A stretch of DNA of 41,261 bases from Dermatophilaceae bacterium. GTDB taxonomy: Bacteria > Actinomycetota > Actinomycetes > Actinomycetales > Dermatophilaceae. The position numbers and the translations under genes are program-made. The DNA is taken from NCBI GenBank assembly GCA_014377705.1, contig JACMPC010000188.1, positions 1-41,261 of the forward strand. The letters are read 5' to 3'. Each line of letters starts with the position of its first letter. Position 1 is the first letter of the stretch. The notes below the pieces were generated by a model. The model saw only the letters and a list, made by a program, of their open reading frames with translations. It did no database searches and was not told the DNA's origin. Below are positions 24,069-33,061 of the stretch, piece after piece.

Positions 24069-26090
24069 GTGCCTTTGTTGTCAGCCGACATCACCGTGTC
24101 CGTCGCCGGAAGCCAGCGATCGGTCACGGCGGGCAGTACGGCTGCCGACCTCTTCGGCCAGGACAGGACCACCCTGGTCGCACGGGTCAACGGGCAGCTG
24201 CGCGATCTGGCCCACGAGCTGGCCGACGGCGACCTGGTGGAGCCGGTCGGGGCTGACAGTGACGAGGGCCTCGCGGTCCTGCGCCACTCGGCCGCCCACG
24301 TGCTAGCCCAGGCGGTGCAGCAGATCAACCCCAAGGCCCGGCTGGGCATCGGCCCGCCGATCCAGGACGGCTTCTACTACGACTTCGACGTCGAGACCCC
24401 GTTCACCCCCGAGGACCTCAAGGCCCTCGAGAAGGCGATGCAGCGCATCATCAACGAGGGCCAGACGTTCCGGCGACGGGTCGTCACCGAAGATGCCGCA
24501 CGGCTGGAGCTCGCTGACGAGCCGTACAAGTGCGAGCTGATCGGGCTGAAGTCGGGCGCCTCGCAGGATGTGTCGTCGGTCGAGGGCGCCTTCGCCGAGG
24601 TTGGCGCCGGCGAGCTGACCATCTACGACAACCTCCGCCGGGACGGCGAGCGCGTGTGGGGCGACCTGTGCCGCGGCCCGCACGTGCCGACGACCAAGGT
24701 GCTGGGCAACGCCTACAAGCTGATGCGCACCGCTGCCGCATACTGGCGCGGGTCGGAGAAGAACCCCCAGCTGCAGCGCGTCTACGGCACCGCCTGGCCC
24801 ACCAAGGATGAGCTCAAGGCGTACCTCGAGAGGCTGGCCGAGGCCGAGAAACGTGACCACCGCAAGCTCGGTGCGGAGCTCGACCTGTTCTCCTTCCCTG
24901 AGGAGATCGGCTCCGGCCTGGCCGTGTTCCATCCCCGGGGCGGGGTCATCCGCAAGGAGATGGAGGACTACTCGCGACGTCGTCACGAGGAGGAGGGCTA
25001 CGAGTTCGTCTACTCCCCGCACATCACCAAGGGCAAGCTCTTCCAGACCTCGGGTCACCTCGACTGGTACGCCGAGAGCATGTACCCGCCTATGCACCTG
25101 GACGAGGAGCTCGACGTCGATGGCGCGGTGACCAAGCAGGGGCAGGACTACTACCTCAAGCCGATGAACTGCCCGTTCCACTGCCTGATCTTCCGGGCGC
25201 GAGGCCGGTCCTACCGCGAGCTGCCGCTGCGGCTGTTCGAGTTCGGCTCGGTCTACAGGTACGAGAAGTCCGGCGTCGTGCACGGCCTGACCCGGGTACG
25301 GGGTATGACCCAGGACGACGCCCACATCTACGTCACCGCGCAGCAGCTTCAGTCCGAGCTGAAGGCGCTGCTGACCTTCGTCATCAACCTGCTCAAGGAC
25401 TATGGGCTCGACGACTTCTATCTCGAGCTGTCGACCCGCAACGAGGAGAAGTACGTCGGCACGGATGAGAACTGGGCCAAGGCCACCGAAGCCCTCGGGC
25501 AGGCGGCGGCCGACTCGGGCCTGGACCTGGTGGACGACCCGGGAGGCGCGGCGTTCTACGGCCCGAAGATCTCTGTCCAGGCACGGGATGCGATCGGCCG
25601 CACCTGGCAGATGTCGACGATCCAGGTGGACTTCAACCTGCCTGAGCGCTTCGAGCTTGAGTACCAGTCGGACGACGGCTCACGGCAGCGGCCGATCATG
25701 ATCCACCGCGCGCTGTTCGGCTCGGTCGAGCGGTTCTTCGCGGTGCTGACCGAGCACTACGCTGGCGCGTTCCCGCCCTGGCTGGCCCCGGTCCAGGTGA
25801 TCGGCATCCCGGTGGCGGACGAGTACAACGACTATCTCTTCGACATCGCGGATCGTCTGAAGGCAAGCAGGATCCGGGTCGAGGTCGACACCTCCGACGA
25901 CCGGTTCCCGAAGAAGATCCGCACCGCCCAGAAGTCCAAGGTGCCCTTCATGCTCATCGCCGGCGAGGACGACCGGTCCGCCGGAGCGGTCTCGTTCCGC
26001 TATCGCGACGGTTCGCAGAAGAACGGTGTCCCGATCGCAAAGGCGGTCGCCGAGATCGTAGAAGCTGTCGAGAGCCGCAGGCAGGTCTGA
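24069..26090 (+). CDS. thrS: threonyl-tRNA synthetase
   Basis: Attaches threonine to tRNA-Thr. From GTG 24069 (CAGGAG six bases upstream) the protein has 673 residues; the frame stays open to GTG 24009, but that codon is fused to GGAG with no spacing. Domains: TGS at 1-65, the editing domain with HSAAH (73-77) and [15 protein letters not shown], the class II catalytic core with MNCPFHC (zinc ligand Cys368), [11 protein letters not shown] and [15 protein letters not shown], and the C-terminal anticodon-binding domain. A TAGCAT (23982-23987) could be its -10. A 5-bp stem, CACCT/AGGTG (23997-24011), lies in the leader, but no T-box was found. Confidence 0.96.
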   Translation: MPLLSADITVSVAGSQRSVTAGSTAADLFGQDRTTLVARVNGQLRDLAHELADGDLVEPVGADSDEGLAVLRHSAAHVLAQAVQQINPKARLGIGPPIQDGFYYDFDVETPFTPEDLKALEKAMQRIINEGQTFRRRVVTEDAARLELADEPYKCELIGLKSGASQDVSSVEGAFAEVGAGELTIYDNLRRDGERVWGDLCRGPHVPTTKVLGNAYKLMRTAAAYWRGSEKNPQLQRVYGTAWPTKDELKAYLERLAEAEKRDHRKLGAELDLFSFPEEIGSGLAVFHPRGGVIRKEMEDYSRRRHEEEGYEFVYSPHITKGKLFQTSGHLDWYAESMYPPMHLDEELDVDGAVTKQGQDYYLKPMNCPFHCLIFRARGRSYRELPLRLFEFGSVYRYEKSGVVHGLTRVRGMTQDDAHIYVTAQQLQSELKALLTFVINLLKDYGLDDFYLELSTRNEEKYVGTDENWAKATEALGQAAADSGLDLVDDPGGAAFYGPKISVQARDAIGRTWQMSTIQVDFNLPERFELEYQSDDGSRQRPIMIHRALFGSVERFFAVLTEHYAGAFPPWLAPVQVIGIPVADEYNDYLFDIADRLKASRIRVEVDTSDDRFPKKIRTAQKSKVPFMLIAGEDDRSAGAVSFRYRDGSQKNGVPIAKAVAEIVEAVESRRQV

Positions 26091-26100
26091 GCGCCCCTCT

Positions 26101-26829
26101 GTGAACACGTTTTCTTCCAATATCGTCGGCGAGGTGTGGCAACGCTCCCTGACGACCCAGCCCGCTCCTTCCGTCTGGGTCGTCGCGATGACCGCCGCCC
26201 TGGCTGCCCTGCTGGTGTGGGCCCCGGGTGCCTGGCCGGTCACCCGTCACGTGGTGACCATCGCGCACGAGGCGGCGCACGGTGTGACGGCCCTGTTGAC
26301 CGGTCGCAGGTTGCACGGCATACGACTGCACTCCGACACCAGCGGCGTGACGGTGTCGGCGGGCCGGACGACGGGGCCGGGAATGGTCCTGACGACCGCG
26401 GCCGGCTACGTCGGCCCGGCCCTGCTCGGTCTGGCGGCTGCCGCGATGCTGGCCAACCACCGGGCGGTCGGGCTGCTGTGGGCGATGCTGATCTTGCTGG
26501 CGCTGGTGCTGATCCAGGTGCGCAACTGGTTCGGGCTCTGGTCTGTCCTGGTCAGCGCAGCCGCGGTCTTCGCGGTGTCGTGGTGGCTCGAGCCCCAGAT
26601 CCAGTCGGCCTTCGCCTACAGCCTGACCTGGTTCCTGCTCCTGGCCGCGCCGCGTCCGGTTCTGGAGCTCCAGAGACAGCGCAGAGGCGGCAGGGGGTCA
26701 GGCTCGGACGCCGACCAGCTCGCCAGGCTCACCCGGCTACCGGCGATCCTCTGGGTGGGTTTCTTCCTCGTGGTGACGGTCGTCGCGCTGGCCCAGGGTG
26801 CCCGCTGGATGGTCGACGCTGCGGCCTGA
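26101..26829 (+). CDS. M50B-like membrane metallopeptidase
   Basis: A 242-residue membrane protein with HEAAH at 56-60, the zinc-binding HExxH motif, next to the first or second helix. Hydrophobic segments follow at about 95-160 and 225-240. This matches the PF13398 group of M50B-like peptidases, whose substrates are unknown in actinobacteria. The GTG start is ten bases after thrS, with no good ribosome-binding site, so it is likely read from the thrS transcript. A shadow frame covers the same stretch but has no such motif. Confidence 0.8.
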   Translation: MNTFSSNIVGEVWQRSLTTQPAPSVWVVAMTAALAALLVWAPGAWPVTRHVVTIAHEAAHGVTALLTGRRLHGIRLHSDTSGVTVSAGRTTGPGMVLTTAAGYVGPALLGLAAAAMLANHRAVGLLWAMLILLALVLIQVRNWFGLWSVLVSAAAVFAVSWWLEPQIQSAFAYSLTWFLLLAAPRPVLELQRQRRGGRGSGSDADQLARLTRLPAILWVGFFLVVTVVALAQGARWMVDAAA

Positions 26830-26840
26830 CACGGAATGCA

Positions 26841-26846
26841 TAGGAT
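26841..26846 (+). promoter_or_regulatory. -10 element for a probable leaderless HIT mRNA
   Basis: TAGGAT lies six bases before the ATG of the HIT gene, the spacing expected when transcription begins at the start codon. No ribosome-binding site precedes this ATG. No convincing -35 was found. Confidence 0.45.
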
Positions 26847-26852
26847 CGGCCT

Positions 26853-27467
26853 ATGACGCAGGAAGAGAGCTCACAGACGCCAGGCGGCCCAGAGCTCGAG
26901 TCGCAGGGCGAGTTCGCGTTCGTCGACGATGGGTTCGAGCGCCTGTGGACGCCCCACAGGATGGTGTACATCAACGGCGAACGGCCGACCGATGACGCCG
27001 GTGACGGCTGCCCGTTCTGCGCGGTCATCGCCAAGAAGGATGCCGAGGGCCTGATCGTCCACCGCGGCCAGTGCTGCTACGTCGTGATGAATCTCTTCCC
27101 GTACAACCCCGGTCACGTGCTCGTCTGCCCCTACCGGCACGTCTCGCTCTATGTCGACCTGACGGATGAGGAGACGCTCGAGTTCGGGATCCTCACCAAG
27201 GCCGCCATCAAGGCGCTGGAGACGGCATCGTCCCCCATGGGCTACAACATCGGGATAAACCAGGGTGCTGTGGCTGGTGCTGGCGTGCAGGCCCACCTGC
27301 ATCAGCACATCGTCCCCAGATGGAGCGGCGACTCGAACTTCCTGCCCATCATCGGGCAGACAAAGGCGCTGCCCATGTTGCTCGAGGACGTTCGCCAGCG
27401 TCTGGTCGACGCGTGGCCCCCCGGTGAGCACGTGCGCGCCATGCTGAACGCTCGGCCGCCCAGATGA
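26853..27467 (+). CDS. HIT-family hydrolase/phosphorylase (AP4A type)
   Basis: Acts on dinucleotide polyphosphates or related nucleotides. The 204-residue protein carries CPFC-like GCPFCAVIAKKD near residue 50, NLFPYNPGHVLVCPYRHV, and the histidine triad H148-L-H150-Q-H152 followed by IVPRW. The long form and the location between thrS and pgsA match Mycobacterium Rv2613c, characterised as an AP4A phosphorylase. No ribosome-binding site is seen; a TAGGAT six bases upstream suggests a leaderless message. Its stop overlaps the DCC gene by 4 bp. Confidence 0.9.
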   Translation: MTQEESSQTPGGPELESQGEFAFVDDGFERLWTPHRMVYINGERPTDDAGDGCPFCAVIAKKDAEGLIVHRGQCCYVVMNLFPYNPGHVLVCPYRHVSLYVDLTDEETLEFGILTKAAIKALETASSPMGYNIGINQGAVAGAGVQAHLHQHIVPRWSGDSNFLPIIGQTKALPMLLEDVRQRLVDAWPPGEHVRAMLNARPPR

Positions 27468-27898
27468 GCTTGCCACCCACGCCGGTGAGCACACCGGCCA
27501 CGCTCCCGATCCTGATCTTCGACGGAGACTGCGGGTTCTGCACCACCAGCGCCCGGTTCCTGGTGCGCTGGGTCATCCGCGGGCGACCCACAACAGTGGC
27601 ACCGTGGCAGCAGCTTGACCTCGCCGGGCTGGGCCTGACCGCGGATCAGTGCCAGTCAGCGGTGCAGTGGGTGGCCAGGGATGCCCAGCCGGTCAGCGGG
27701 CATGTCGCGATCGCTGCAGCGCTGCGCACCGGTCATCCCGTCTGGCGCCCCGTCGGCGCCCTGCTGGTGGCGCCGGGGTTCTCCTGGCTGGCCGGGCGTG
27801 CCTACTCGTGGGTCGCCGCACACCGATACGCCCTCCCCGGCGGAACACCAGCCTGCGGAATCAAAGGCACACCCCCTCGAACAGAGGACCCCCACTGA
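27464..27898 (+). CDS. DCC-family (DUF393) thiol-disulfide oxidoreductase-like protein
   Basis: A 144-residue protein with FDGDCGFC (19-26), the DxDCxxC signature of the DCC family (PF04134), followed by RFLVRWV and a hydrophobic C-terminal part (GALLVAPGFSWLAGRAYSWVA). The function is not established; the CxxC pair suggests redox activity. It overlaps the HIT gene (ATGA) and ends the run of plus-strand genes before a convergent gene. Confidence 0.86.
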   Translation: MSLPPTPVSTPATLPILIFDGDCGFCTTSARFLVRWVIRGRPTTVAPWQQLDLAGLGLTADQCQSAVQWVARDAQPVSGHVAIAAALRTGHPVWRPVGALLVAPGFSWLAGRAYSWVAAHRYALPGGTPACGIKGTPPRTEDPH

Positions 27899-27931
27899 CC
27901 AACCCCGGTTGGCCAACATTCTCTGCCCGCT

Positions 27932-28008
27932 GACCTGAGAGTGCAGCAATCGACTCAACAGGAGGAAGTTCGGGTCGATTACTGCACCCTCACGCCTGGT
28001 CTCAGGTC
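27932..28008 (+). terminator. nested inverted repeats between convergent genes
   Basis: The inner arms at 27937-27954 and 27974-27991 pair at 16 of 18 positions around a loop of 19 bases. Outer arms GACCTGAGA (27932-27940) and TCTCAGGTC (28000-28008) pair perfectly. It sits between the DCC gene and the convergent EF-G-like gene, so it probably stops transcription from both sides. A smaller hairpin, CCGCC-GTCCA-GGCGG (28021-28035), lies just after the EF-G-like stop. T runs are absent. Confidence 0.65.
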
Positions 28009-28048
28009 GCCTGTTGGCGTCCGCCGTCCAGGCGGCGGGGTCGGGGGT

Positions 28049-30154
28049 TCACTGCGGGATGGAGTCCTTGACGAGGTTGGCCGGCATGGCTTCGTAGCCC
28101 AGGGGTGTCCTGGTGAACGTGCCGGTCCCGTGCGAGACCGAGCGCAGGTCGATGGCATAGCGGGTGACCTCAGAGGTCGGAACCTCGGCGGTGACCATGG
28201 TGCGTCCAGAGGTCTCGGGCTCGGTCCCGATGACCCGGCCACGGCGCATCTGCAGATCCGTCATCACCGCCCCGACATACTCGTCGGCCACCAGCACCGT
28301 CACGGAGTCGACCGGCTCGAGCAGCGTCACCGTCGTCGCCGAGGCCGCATCCTTCAGGGCCTGGGCGCCGGCGGCCTGGAACGCCATGTCGCTGGAGTCC
28401 ACCGAGTGCGACTTTCCGTCGGTCAGGGTGACCCTCAGGTCGACCATCGGGAACCCGGCAAGGCAGCCCTTCTCGAGCTGGGTCCGGACGCCCTTCTCGA
28501 CACTCGGAATGTACTGACGCGGAACGGACCCGCCGACCACCTTGTCAACAAACTCGAAGCCGGACCCGCGCTCGAGAGGTTCGACGGTGATGTCGCAGAT
28601 GGCGTACTGACCGTGGCCGCCGCTCTGTTTGACGTGCCGCCCATGGCCGTTCGCAACGCTGATAAAAGTCTCCCGCAGGGCCATCCGCAACGGCACAGAC
28701 TCGACCTTGACACCGTAACGATCCCGAAGGCGCGCGAGCAGGACATCGACATGAGCCTGACCCATGGTCCAGAGGATCACCTGGTGGGTCTCGGCATTGT
28801 GTTCCAGCCGCATGGTCGGATCCTCGGCCACCAGCCGCGACAGGGCGCCGGCCAGCCGGTCCTCGTCCGACTTGCTGGCCGGGGTGATCGCCACCGGCAG
28901 CAGCGCGTCCGGGAACATCCACGGCTCGATCAGCACCGGCGCGTCCTTGTTGCTCAAGGTGTCGGTGGTCTCGGCCCTGGTCAGCTTCGCCACCACACAC
29001 ATGTCCCCGGCGATGGCCACCGTCTTGGCACGCAGGAGGTCTCCGAGCGGCGAGGACAGCAGCCCGACCCGTTCGTCGTCATCGTGGCTGACGTGTCCCT
29101 CTAGCCGCTCGCCACCGGCAAACGTGGCGAGGTGCCCCGAGACGTGCACGATCGAGTCGGGTCGCAGCGTGCCGCTGAACATGCGTACGATGCTGACCCG
29201 GCCGACATACGGGTCACTTGTCGTACGAATGACTTCCGCCACCAATGGCCCGTCCGGATCGCACATCAGCGGTGGTAGGGGATCGCCGCCGGGAGTGGTC
29301 ACTGCCGGCAGCGGGTGCAGGGTCGGCGGCGGGAACGCAGCGGTCAGCATCTGCAGCAGCTCGATGGTGCCGACACCGGTCTCGGTCGAGACGGGGATCA
29401 CCGGGTACAGCCGCCCCCGGGAGACCGCTGTCAGCAGGTCCGTCGTCACCACGTCCAGGTCCATCTCCTCTCCGCCGAGGTAGCGATCCAGCAGGGTGTC
29501 GTCTTCGGACTCCTGGATGATCGCCTCGATCAGGTCCGCCCTGTTCCCCTCGATGAGCTCGCGGTGCTCGGGCTCGGCCGCCTGGGCCACCCGCAGGCCT
29601 GAGCTGTAGTCGTAGATCTGCTGCGAGAGGAGCCCGAGGTTGCCGATGATCGACTCATCGTCCCCGTGCAGGGGCAGATATACCGCCATCACGCCCTCGC
29701 CGAAGACCCGCTTGCAGATCGCGACGGTGTCCTCGAAGTCGGCCCGTCCGGCGTCCAGCTTCGTCACCGCGACCGCCCGCGGCATCCCGATCGCCGCGCA
29801 CTCCTCCCACAGCAGCATCGTGGCAGCGTCCACGCCGTCGGCGGCCGAGACCACGAACAGGGCTGCGTCCGCGGCGCGCAGACCCGCCCGTAGCTCACCG
29901 ACGAAGTCCGGATACCCGGGGGTGTCGATGAGGTTGAGCACGAGTCCCTCGTGCGAGACAGAGGCCACCGCAAGCTGGACGGAGCGCTCATCCAGCATCG
30001 GTCTCGCCCGATAGCCCGGGGTCGTGGCGGTTATCAGGTGCTCGAAGAGCGTCGTCTTCCCGGCTCCGCTGTGCCCTACGAGCACGACGTTGCGAATCTC
30101 GCTGGGAGCATGGGCCTGGGGGCCCGGTGTACTTGCTAAGGCTTTGGCGGTCAT
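28049..30154 (-). CDS. elongation factor G-like GTPase (EF-G2)
   Basis: A translational GTPase paralogue related to EF-G, with unclear role in actinobacteria (compare Mycobacterium Rv0120c). From the ATG at 30154 it has 701 residues; a GTG at 30187 would add 11. G motifs are present: GHSGAGKT (27-34), DTPGYPDF and TKLD. Later EF-G domains follow, with GMAQ-like TMGQAHVDVLLARL, SGGHGQYAICDITVEP and DLRSVSHGTGTFT near the C-terminus. The canonical fusA is expected in the str operon elsewhere, so this is the second copy. It is divergent from pgsA, 68 bases apart, and convergent with the DCC gene. Confidence 0.92.
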   Translation of the reverse strand: MTAKALASTPGPQAHAPSEIRNVVLVGHSGAGKTTLFEHLITATTPGYRARPMLDERSVQLAVASVSHEGLVLNLIDTPGYPDFVGELRAGLRAADAALFVVSAADGVDAATMLLWEECAAIGMPRAVAVTKLDAGRADFEDTVAICKRVFGEGVMAVYLPLHGDDESIIGNLGLLSQQIYDYSSGLRVAQAAEPEHRELIEGNRADLIEAIIQESEDDTLLDRYLGGEEMDLDVVTTDLLTAVSRGRLYPVIPVSTETGVGTIELLQMLTAAFPPPTLHPLPAVTTPGGDPLPPLMCDPDGPLVAEVIRTTSDPYVGRVSIVRMFSGTLRPDSIVHVSGHLATFAGGERLEGHVSHDDDERVGLLSSPLGDLLRAKTVAIAGDMCVVAKLTRAETTDTLSNKDAPVLIEPWMFPDALLPVAITPASKSDEDRLAGALSRLVAEDPTMRLEHNAETHQVILWTMGQAHVDVLLARLRDRYGVKVESVPLRMALRETFISVANGHGRHVKQSGGHGQYAICDITVEPLERGSGFEFVDKVVGGSVPRQYIPSVEKGVRTQLEKGCLAGFPMVDLRVTLTDGKSHSVDSSDMAFQAAGAQALKDAASATTVTLLEPVDSVTVLVADEYVGAVMTDLQMRRGRVIGTEPETSGRTMVTAEVPTSEVTRYAIDLRSVSHGTGTFTRTPLGYEAMPANLVKDSIPQ

Positions 30155-30207
30155 GCCGCCACGATTGCGCCTCACGCGCGTCGGCACAACCCCGATCTGC
30201 GGATCGG

Positions 30208-30213
30208 TACTCT
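30208..30213 (+). promoter_or_regulatory. possible -10 element of the pgsA operon
   Basis: TACTCT lies nine bases before the pgsA ATG inside the 68-base divergent region. A GGGGG ribosome-binding site overlaps the expected start of transcription. No clear -35 was seen. Confidence 0.35.
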
Positions 30214-30222
30214 GGGGGCATC

Positions 30223-30834
30223 ATGCTGAATCGATTCGCGCGCGCTTTCGCCACCAGGCTCCTCACCCCACTGGCCACCTTGTTCCTGAAGATGGGCATC
30301 AGCCCGGACATCGTGACCATCGTGGGCACCTTCGGCGTCTGCTTCGGCGCCCTGGTCTTCTACCCCCGGCACCAGTTCTTCTGGGGCTCCCTCTTCATCG
30401 CGGTCTTCGCGACCTTCGACACCCTGGACGGCACGATGGCCCGGCTGTCCGGGCGCTCGACCAAGTGGGGCGCCTACCTGGACTCGACCCTGGACCGGGT
30501 GGCCGACAGCGCCATCTTCGGCGGGCTCGTGCTCTGGTACTCCGGCGGAGGGAACACCCCCTACCTGGCGGCTCTGGCCCTGGCATGTCTCATCCTGGGC
30601 AGCGTGGTCAGCTACGCCAAGGCCCGCGCCGAGGGCCTGGGCATGACCGCGAACGTCGGCATCGCCGAACGAGCCGAGCGGGTGATCGTGGTGCTGACAG
30701 CCACCGGGCTGGTCGGCCTGGGGGTCCCCGAGGTGCTGCTGACCGTGGTCCTGGCCCTGTTGGCGCTGGCCAGCCTGATCACGGTGGTCCAGCGGATGCT
30801 CGAGGTACGCCGCCAGGCGTTCTCCGCCGCGTGA
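30223..30834 (+). CDS. pgsA: phosphatidylinositol phosphate synthase (CDP-alcohol phosphotransferase)
   Basis: Joins CDP-diacylglycerol and inositol phosphate to form phosphatidylinositol phosphate, the base of PIM lipids. The 203-residue membrane protein has the complete CDP-alcohol motif: D66, D69-G70, A73-R74, G83, D87 and D91 with standard spacing, followed by four or so more helices. ATG 30223 has GGGGG five bases upstream; the frame extends further but without membrane-protein character. The stop overlaps the acyltransferase start (GTGA). Position right after the HIT region and before pimA is as in mycobacteria. Confidence 0.93.
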   Translation: MLNRFARAFATRLLTPLATLFLKMGISPDIVTIVGTFGVCFGALVFYPRHQFFWGSLFIAVFATFDTLDGTMARLSGRSTKWGAYLDSTLDRVADSAIFGGLVLWYSGGGNTPYLAALALACLILGSVVSYAKARAEGLGMTANVGIAERAERVIVVLTATGLVGLGVPEVLLTVVLALLALASLITVVQRMLEVRRQAFSAA

Positions 30835-31874
30835 GCAAGCTCACACCCCGTTCGGTGATGGCTGACCTCATCGATCGCGTCTCACCCGCCGGGCTCTTCG
30901 AACGTCCGATTCTGGCCAGGCTCAACGAGCGTGCGACGCTGATCAGCTACCGGGCGGGCTGGTCCCTGGTCCGCCGTATGCCGGGTCGCCTCGCCTACCG
31001 CGAGTTCGACCTGCTGGCCGATGTCCTGTGGCGACGTCGCGGCAAGAGCGTGGAACGGATGCGCAGCAACTACGCCACGGCCCGGCCCGAGCTGACCAGC
31101 ACCGAGCTCAACGACCTGGTGCGTGCCGGGATGCGCTCCTACCTGCGGTACTGGTGCGACTCCTTCCGCCTTCCCGACCGCAGCATCGAGGAGCTGGTGG
31201 ACGGGGTCAGAGCGGTCGGCGACGAGCCGGTCCGGGCCCGGCTGGAGTCGGGCAGGTCGGCGGTGATGTTCCTGGGGCACCTGGGCAACTGGGACTTCGG
31301 CGGCGCCTGGTCCACCACCCAGCTGGCCCCCGTCACCACAGTGGCCGAACGGCTCAAGCCCGAGGAGCTCTTCGATGAGTTCCTCGCCTTCCGTGAGCGA
31401 CTCGGCATGAAGATCATCCCGCTGACCGGCGGCAGTGACGTCTTCCGGGAGCTGACCAGGGCCTGCCGGGCGGGGGCACTGGTCGCACTGCTGGCCGACC
31501 GGGACCTCACCCACGGCGGGATCGAGGTCGACTTCTGCGGGCAGCGGGCCCGGATGGCGGTCGGACCGGCCGCCCTGGCCGTCAACACCGGCGCCGCGCT
31601 CCACCCCTGCATCGTTCACTACGAGCCCCACCCGCAGGGACACGGCTGGCGCACCGTGGTGACGTTTCACGACGCCGTCGCCCAGCCCGCGGGCGGCACC
31701 TCCCGCGAGAAGATCCAGGCGATGACCCAGGCCTGCGCCGACGTGCTGACCGCTGCGGTGCGCGAACACACCGAGGACTGGCACATGATGCAGCGCGTGT
31801 TCACCAGGGACCTCGACGCGGACTCTGCACGTGGTCCCGAACGTGGTCCCGACAAGGCCGGCGACAGCAGATGA
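30831..31874 (+). CDS. phosphatidylinositol mannoside acyltransferase
   Basis: Transfers a fatty acid to the mannose of PIM at the cytoplasmic side of the membrane, as PatA (Rv2611c) does in mycobacteria. The GTG start overlaps the pgsA stop and gives 347 residues. H150-LGNW-D155 is the HxxxxD catalytic motif of the LpxL-like acyltransferase family, followed by ALLADRDLTHGGIEVDFCGQ and VGPAALAVNTGAALHPC. The last residues include a duplicated 12-bp unit (ARGPERGP). It overlaps pimA by ATGA. The family name is firm; the exact acceptor mannose is inferred from context. Confidence 0.92.
   Translation: MSKLTPRSVMADLIDRVSPAGLFERPILARLNERATLISYRAGWSLVRRMPGRLAYREFDLLADVLWRRRGKSVERMRSNYATARPELTSTELNDLVRAGMRSYLRYWCDSFRLPDRSIEELVDGVRAVGDEPVRARLESGRSAVMFLGHLGNWDFGGAWSTTQLAPVTTVAERLKPEELFDEFLAFRERLGMKIIPLTGGSDVFRELTRACRAGALVALLADRDLTHGGIEVDFCGQRARMAVGPAALAVNTGAALHPCIVHYEPHPQGHGWRTVVTFHDAVAQPAGGTSREKIQAMTQACADVLTAAVREHTEDWHMMQRVFTRDLDADSARGPERGPDKAGDSR
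31829..31852 (+). repeat. perfect 12-bp duplication in the acyltransferase tail
   Basis: ACGTGGTCCCGA occurs twice in a row (31829-31840, 31841-31852), encoding a Gly-Pro-Glu/Asp-Arg type repeat in the C-terminal tail, seven codons before the stop. Confidence 0.9.
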
Positions 31875-33061
31875 GGATAGGGATCGTCAGCCCCTACTCG
31901 TTCGATGTGCCCGGGGGAGTGCAGCTTCACGTTCGCGACCTCGCCGAGCACCTGATCTCGCAGGGGCACTACGTCAGCGTTCTGGCACCGGCCGACGACG
32001 ACACCCCCCTGCCGGTCTACGTCGTCGGCTCCGGGCGCGCTGTACCGGTGCGCTACAACGGTTCGGTGGCCCGGCTGTCCTTCGGACCGCTGACCGCGGC
32101 CCGGGTGGGCAGGTGGGTTGAGGCGGGACGCTTCGACGTCGTCCACCTGCACGAGCCGGTTACCCCCAGCGTCTCGGTCCTTGCTCTCTGGGCTGTGGAG
32201 GGACCGATCGTGGCCACCTTCCACACGTCCAACCTGCGCTCGCGGGCGATGCAGGCGGCATACCCGCTGCTGCGTCCCAGTCTCGAGAAGATCAGCGCCC
32301 GGATCGCGGTCTCGGAGGACGCACGACGCACCGTGACCACCCACCTCGGCGGCGACGCCGTGGTGATCCCCAACGGCGTGTTCGTCGAGCGGTTCGCGTC
32401 CGCCGTGCACCGCCGCGACTGGGAGGGCACGCCGGCGCGACCCACCATCGCCTTCCTGGGCCGGATGGAAGAGCCGCGCAAGGGTATGCCGGTGCTGTCC
32501 GCGGCCCTGCCGCAGATCCTTCGCGAGATCCCCGGCGTCCGGGTGCTGATCGCCGGCCCCGGCGACCCCGACTCCATCCGGGAGAAGATGACCCCCCGGG
32601 CAGCCGCGGCCTGCGAGTTCCTCGGATCGGTCAGCGATGCGGACAAGGCGAGCCTGCTGGCCTCGGTGGACCTCTACGTGGCGCCGAACACCGGTGGCGA
32701 GAGCTTCGGGATCATCCTGATCGAGGCGATGAGCGCCCGGGCGACCGTGCTGGCCAGCGACCTGCCTGCCTTCGCCAGGGTGCTGCACGGCGGCAACGCA
32801 GGGGAGATGTTCCGCAACGAGGACCCGGTCGACCTGGCCCGGGCCGTCGTGTCGCTGCTGCTCGACCCGCCGCGACGAGAGGAGCTGGCGGCTGCCGGAC
32901 GCGAGCGTGCCAACGCCTTCGACTGGTCGGTGGTCGCAGAGGACGTGATGGCTGTCTACGAGACGGTCGTCTTCGGTGCGGCATCGGTGCGCAGCTCGGG
33001 CGAGACCGACTCACGCTGGGCGCGGTTGCTGCGCGCCGGCAGAAACAACGGAGGCGCCTGA
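31871..33061 (+). CDS. pimA: phosphatidylinositol alpha-mannosyltransferase
   Basis: Adds the first mannose from GDP-mannose to phosphatidylinositol. The 396-residue GT4 enzyme begins MRIGIVSPYSFDVPGGVQLH, with the GGVQ loop of PimA. It has HLHEPVTPS, FLGRMEEPRKGMPVL, and the GT4 E-x7-E motif with E277 and E285 (ESFGIILIE). Length and order match Mycobacterium PimA (Rv2610c). The start overlaps the acyltransferase by 4 bp and the stop shares a base with the next ATG, so pgsA, acyltransferase, pimA and the small gene are one operon. Confidence 0.95.
   Translation: MRIGIVSPYSFDVPGGVQLHVRDLAEHLISQGHYVSVLAPADDDTPLPVYVVGSGRAVPVRYNGSVARLSFGPLTAARVGRWVEAGRFDVVHLHEPVTPSVSVLALWAVEGPIVATFHTSNLRSRAMQAAYPLLRPSLEKISARIAVSEDARRTVTTHLGGDAVVIPNGVFVERFASAVHRRDWEGTPARPTIAFLGRMEEPRKGMPVLSAALPQILREIPGVRVLIAGPGDPDSIREKMTPRAAAACEFLGSVSDADKASLLASVDLYVAPNTGGESFGIILIEAMSARATVLASDLPAFARVLHGGNAGEMFRNEDPVDLARAVVSLLLDPPRREELAAAGRERANAFDWSVVAEDVMAVYETVVFGAASVRSSGETDSRWARLLRAGRNNGGA

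Noticed and set aside
27941-29104. 387-residue plus-strand open frame opposite the EF-G-like gene
   Set aside because: It covers the nested inverted repeat and the C-terminal EF-G domains; the minus-strand product is clearly the real gene.
30024-30830. N-terminal extension of the PIM acyltransferase open frame to 30024
   Set aside because: The extension overlaps all of pgsA in another frame and lacks protein character; GTG 30831 overlaps the pgsA stop as in an operon.
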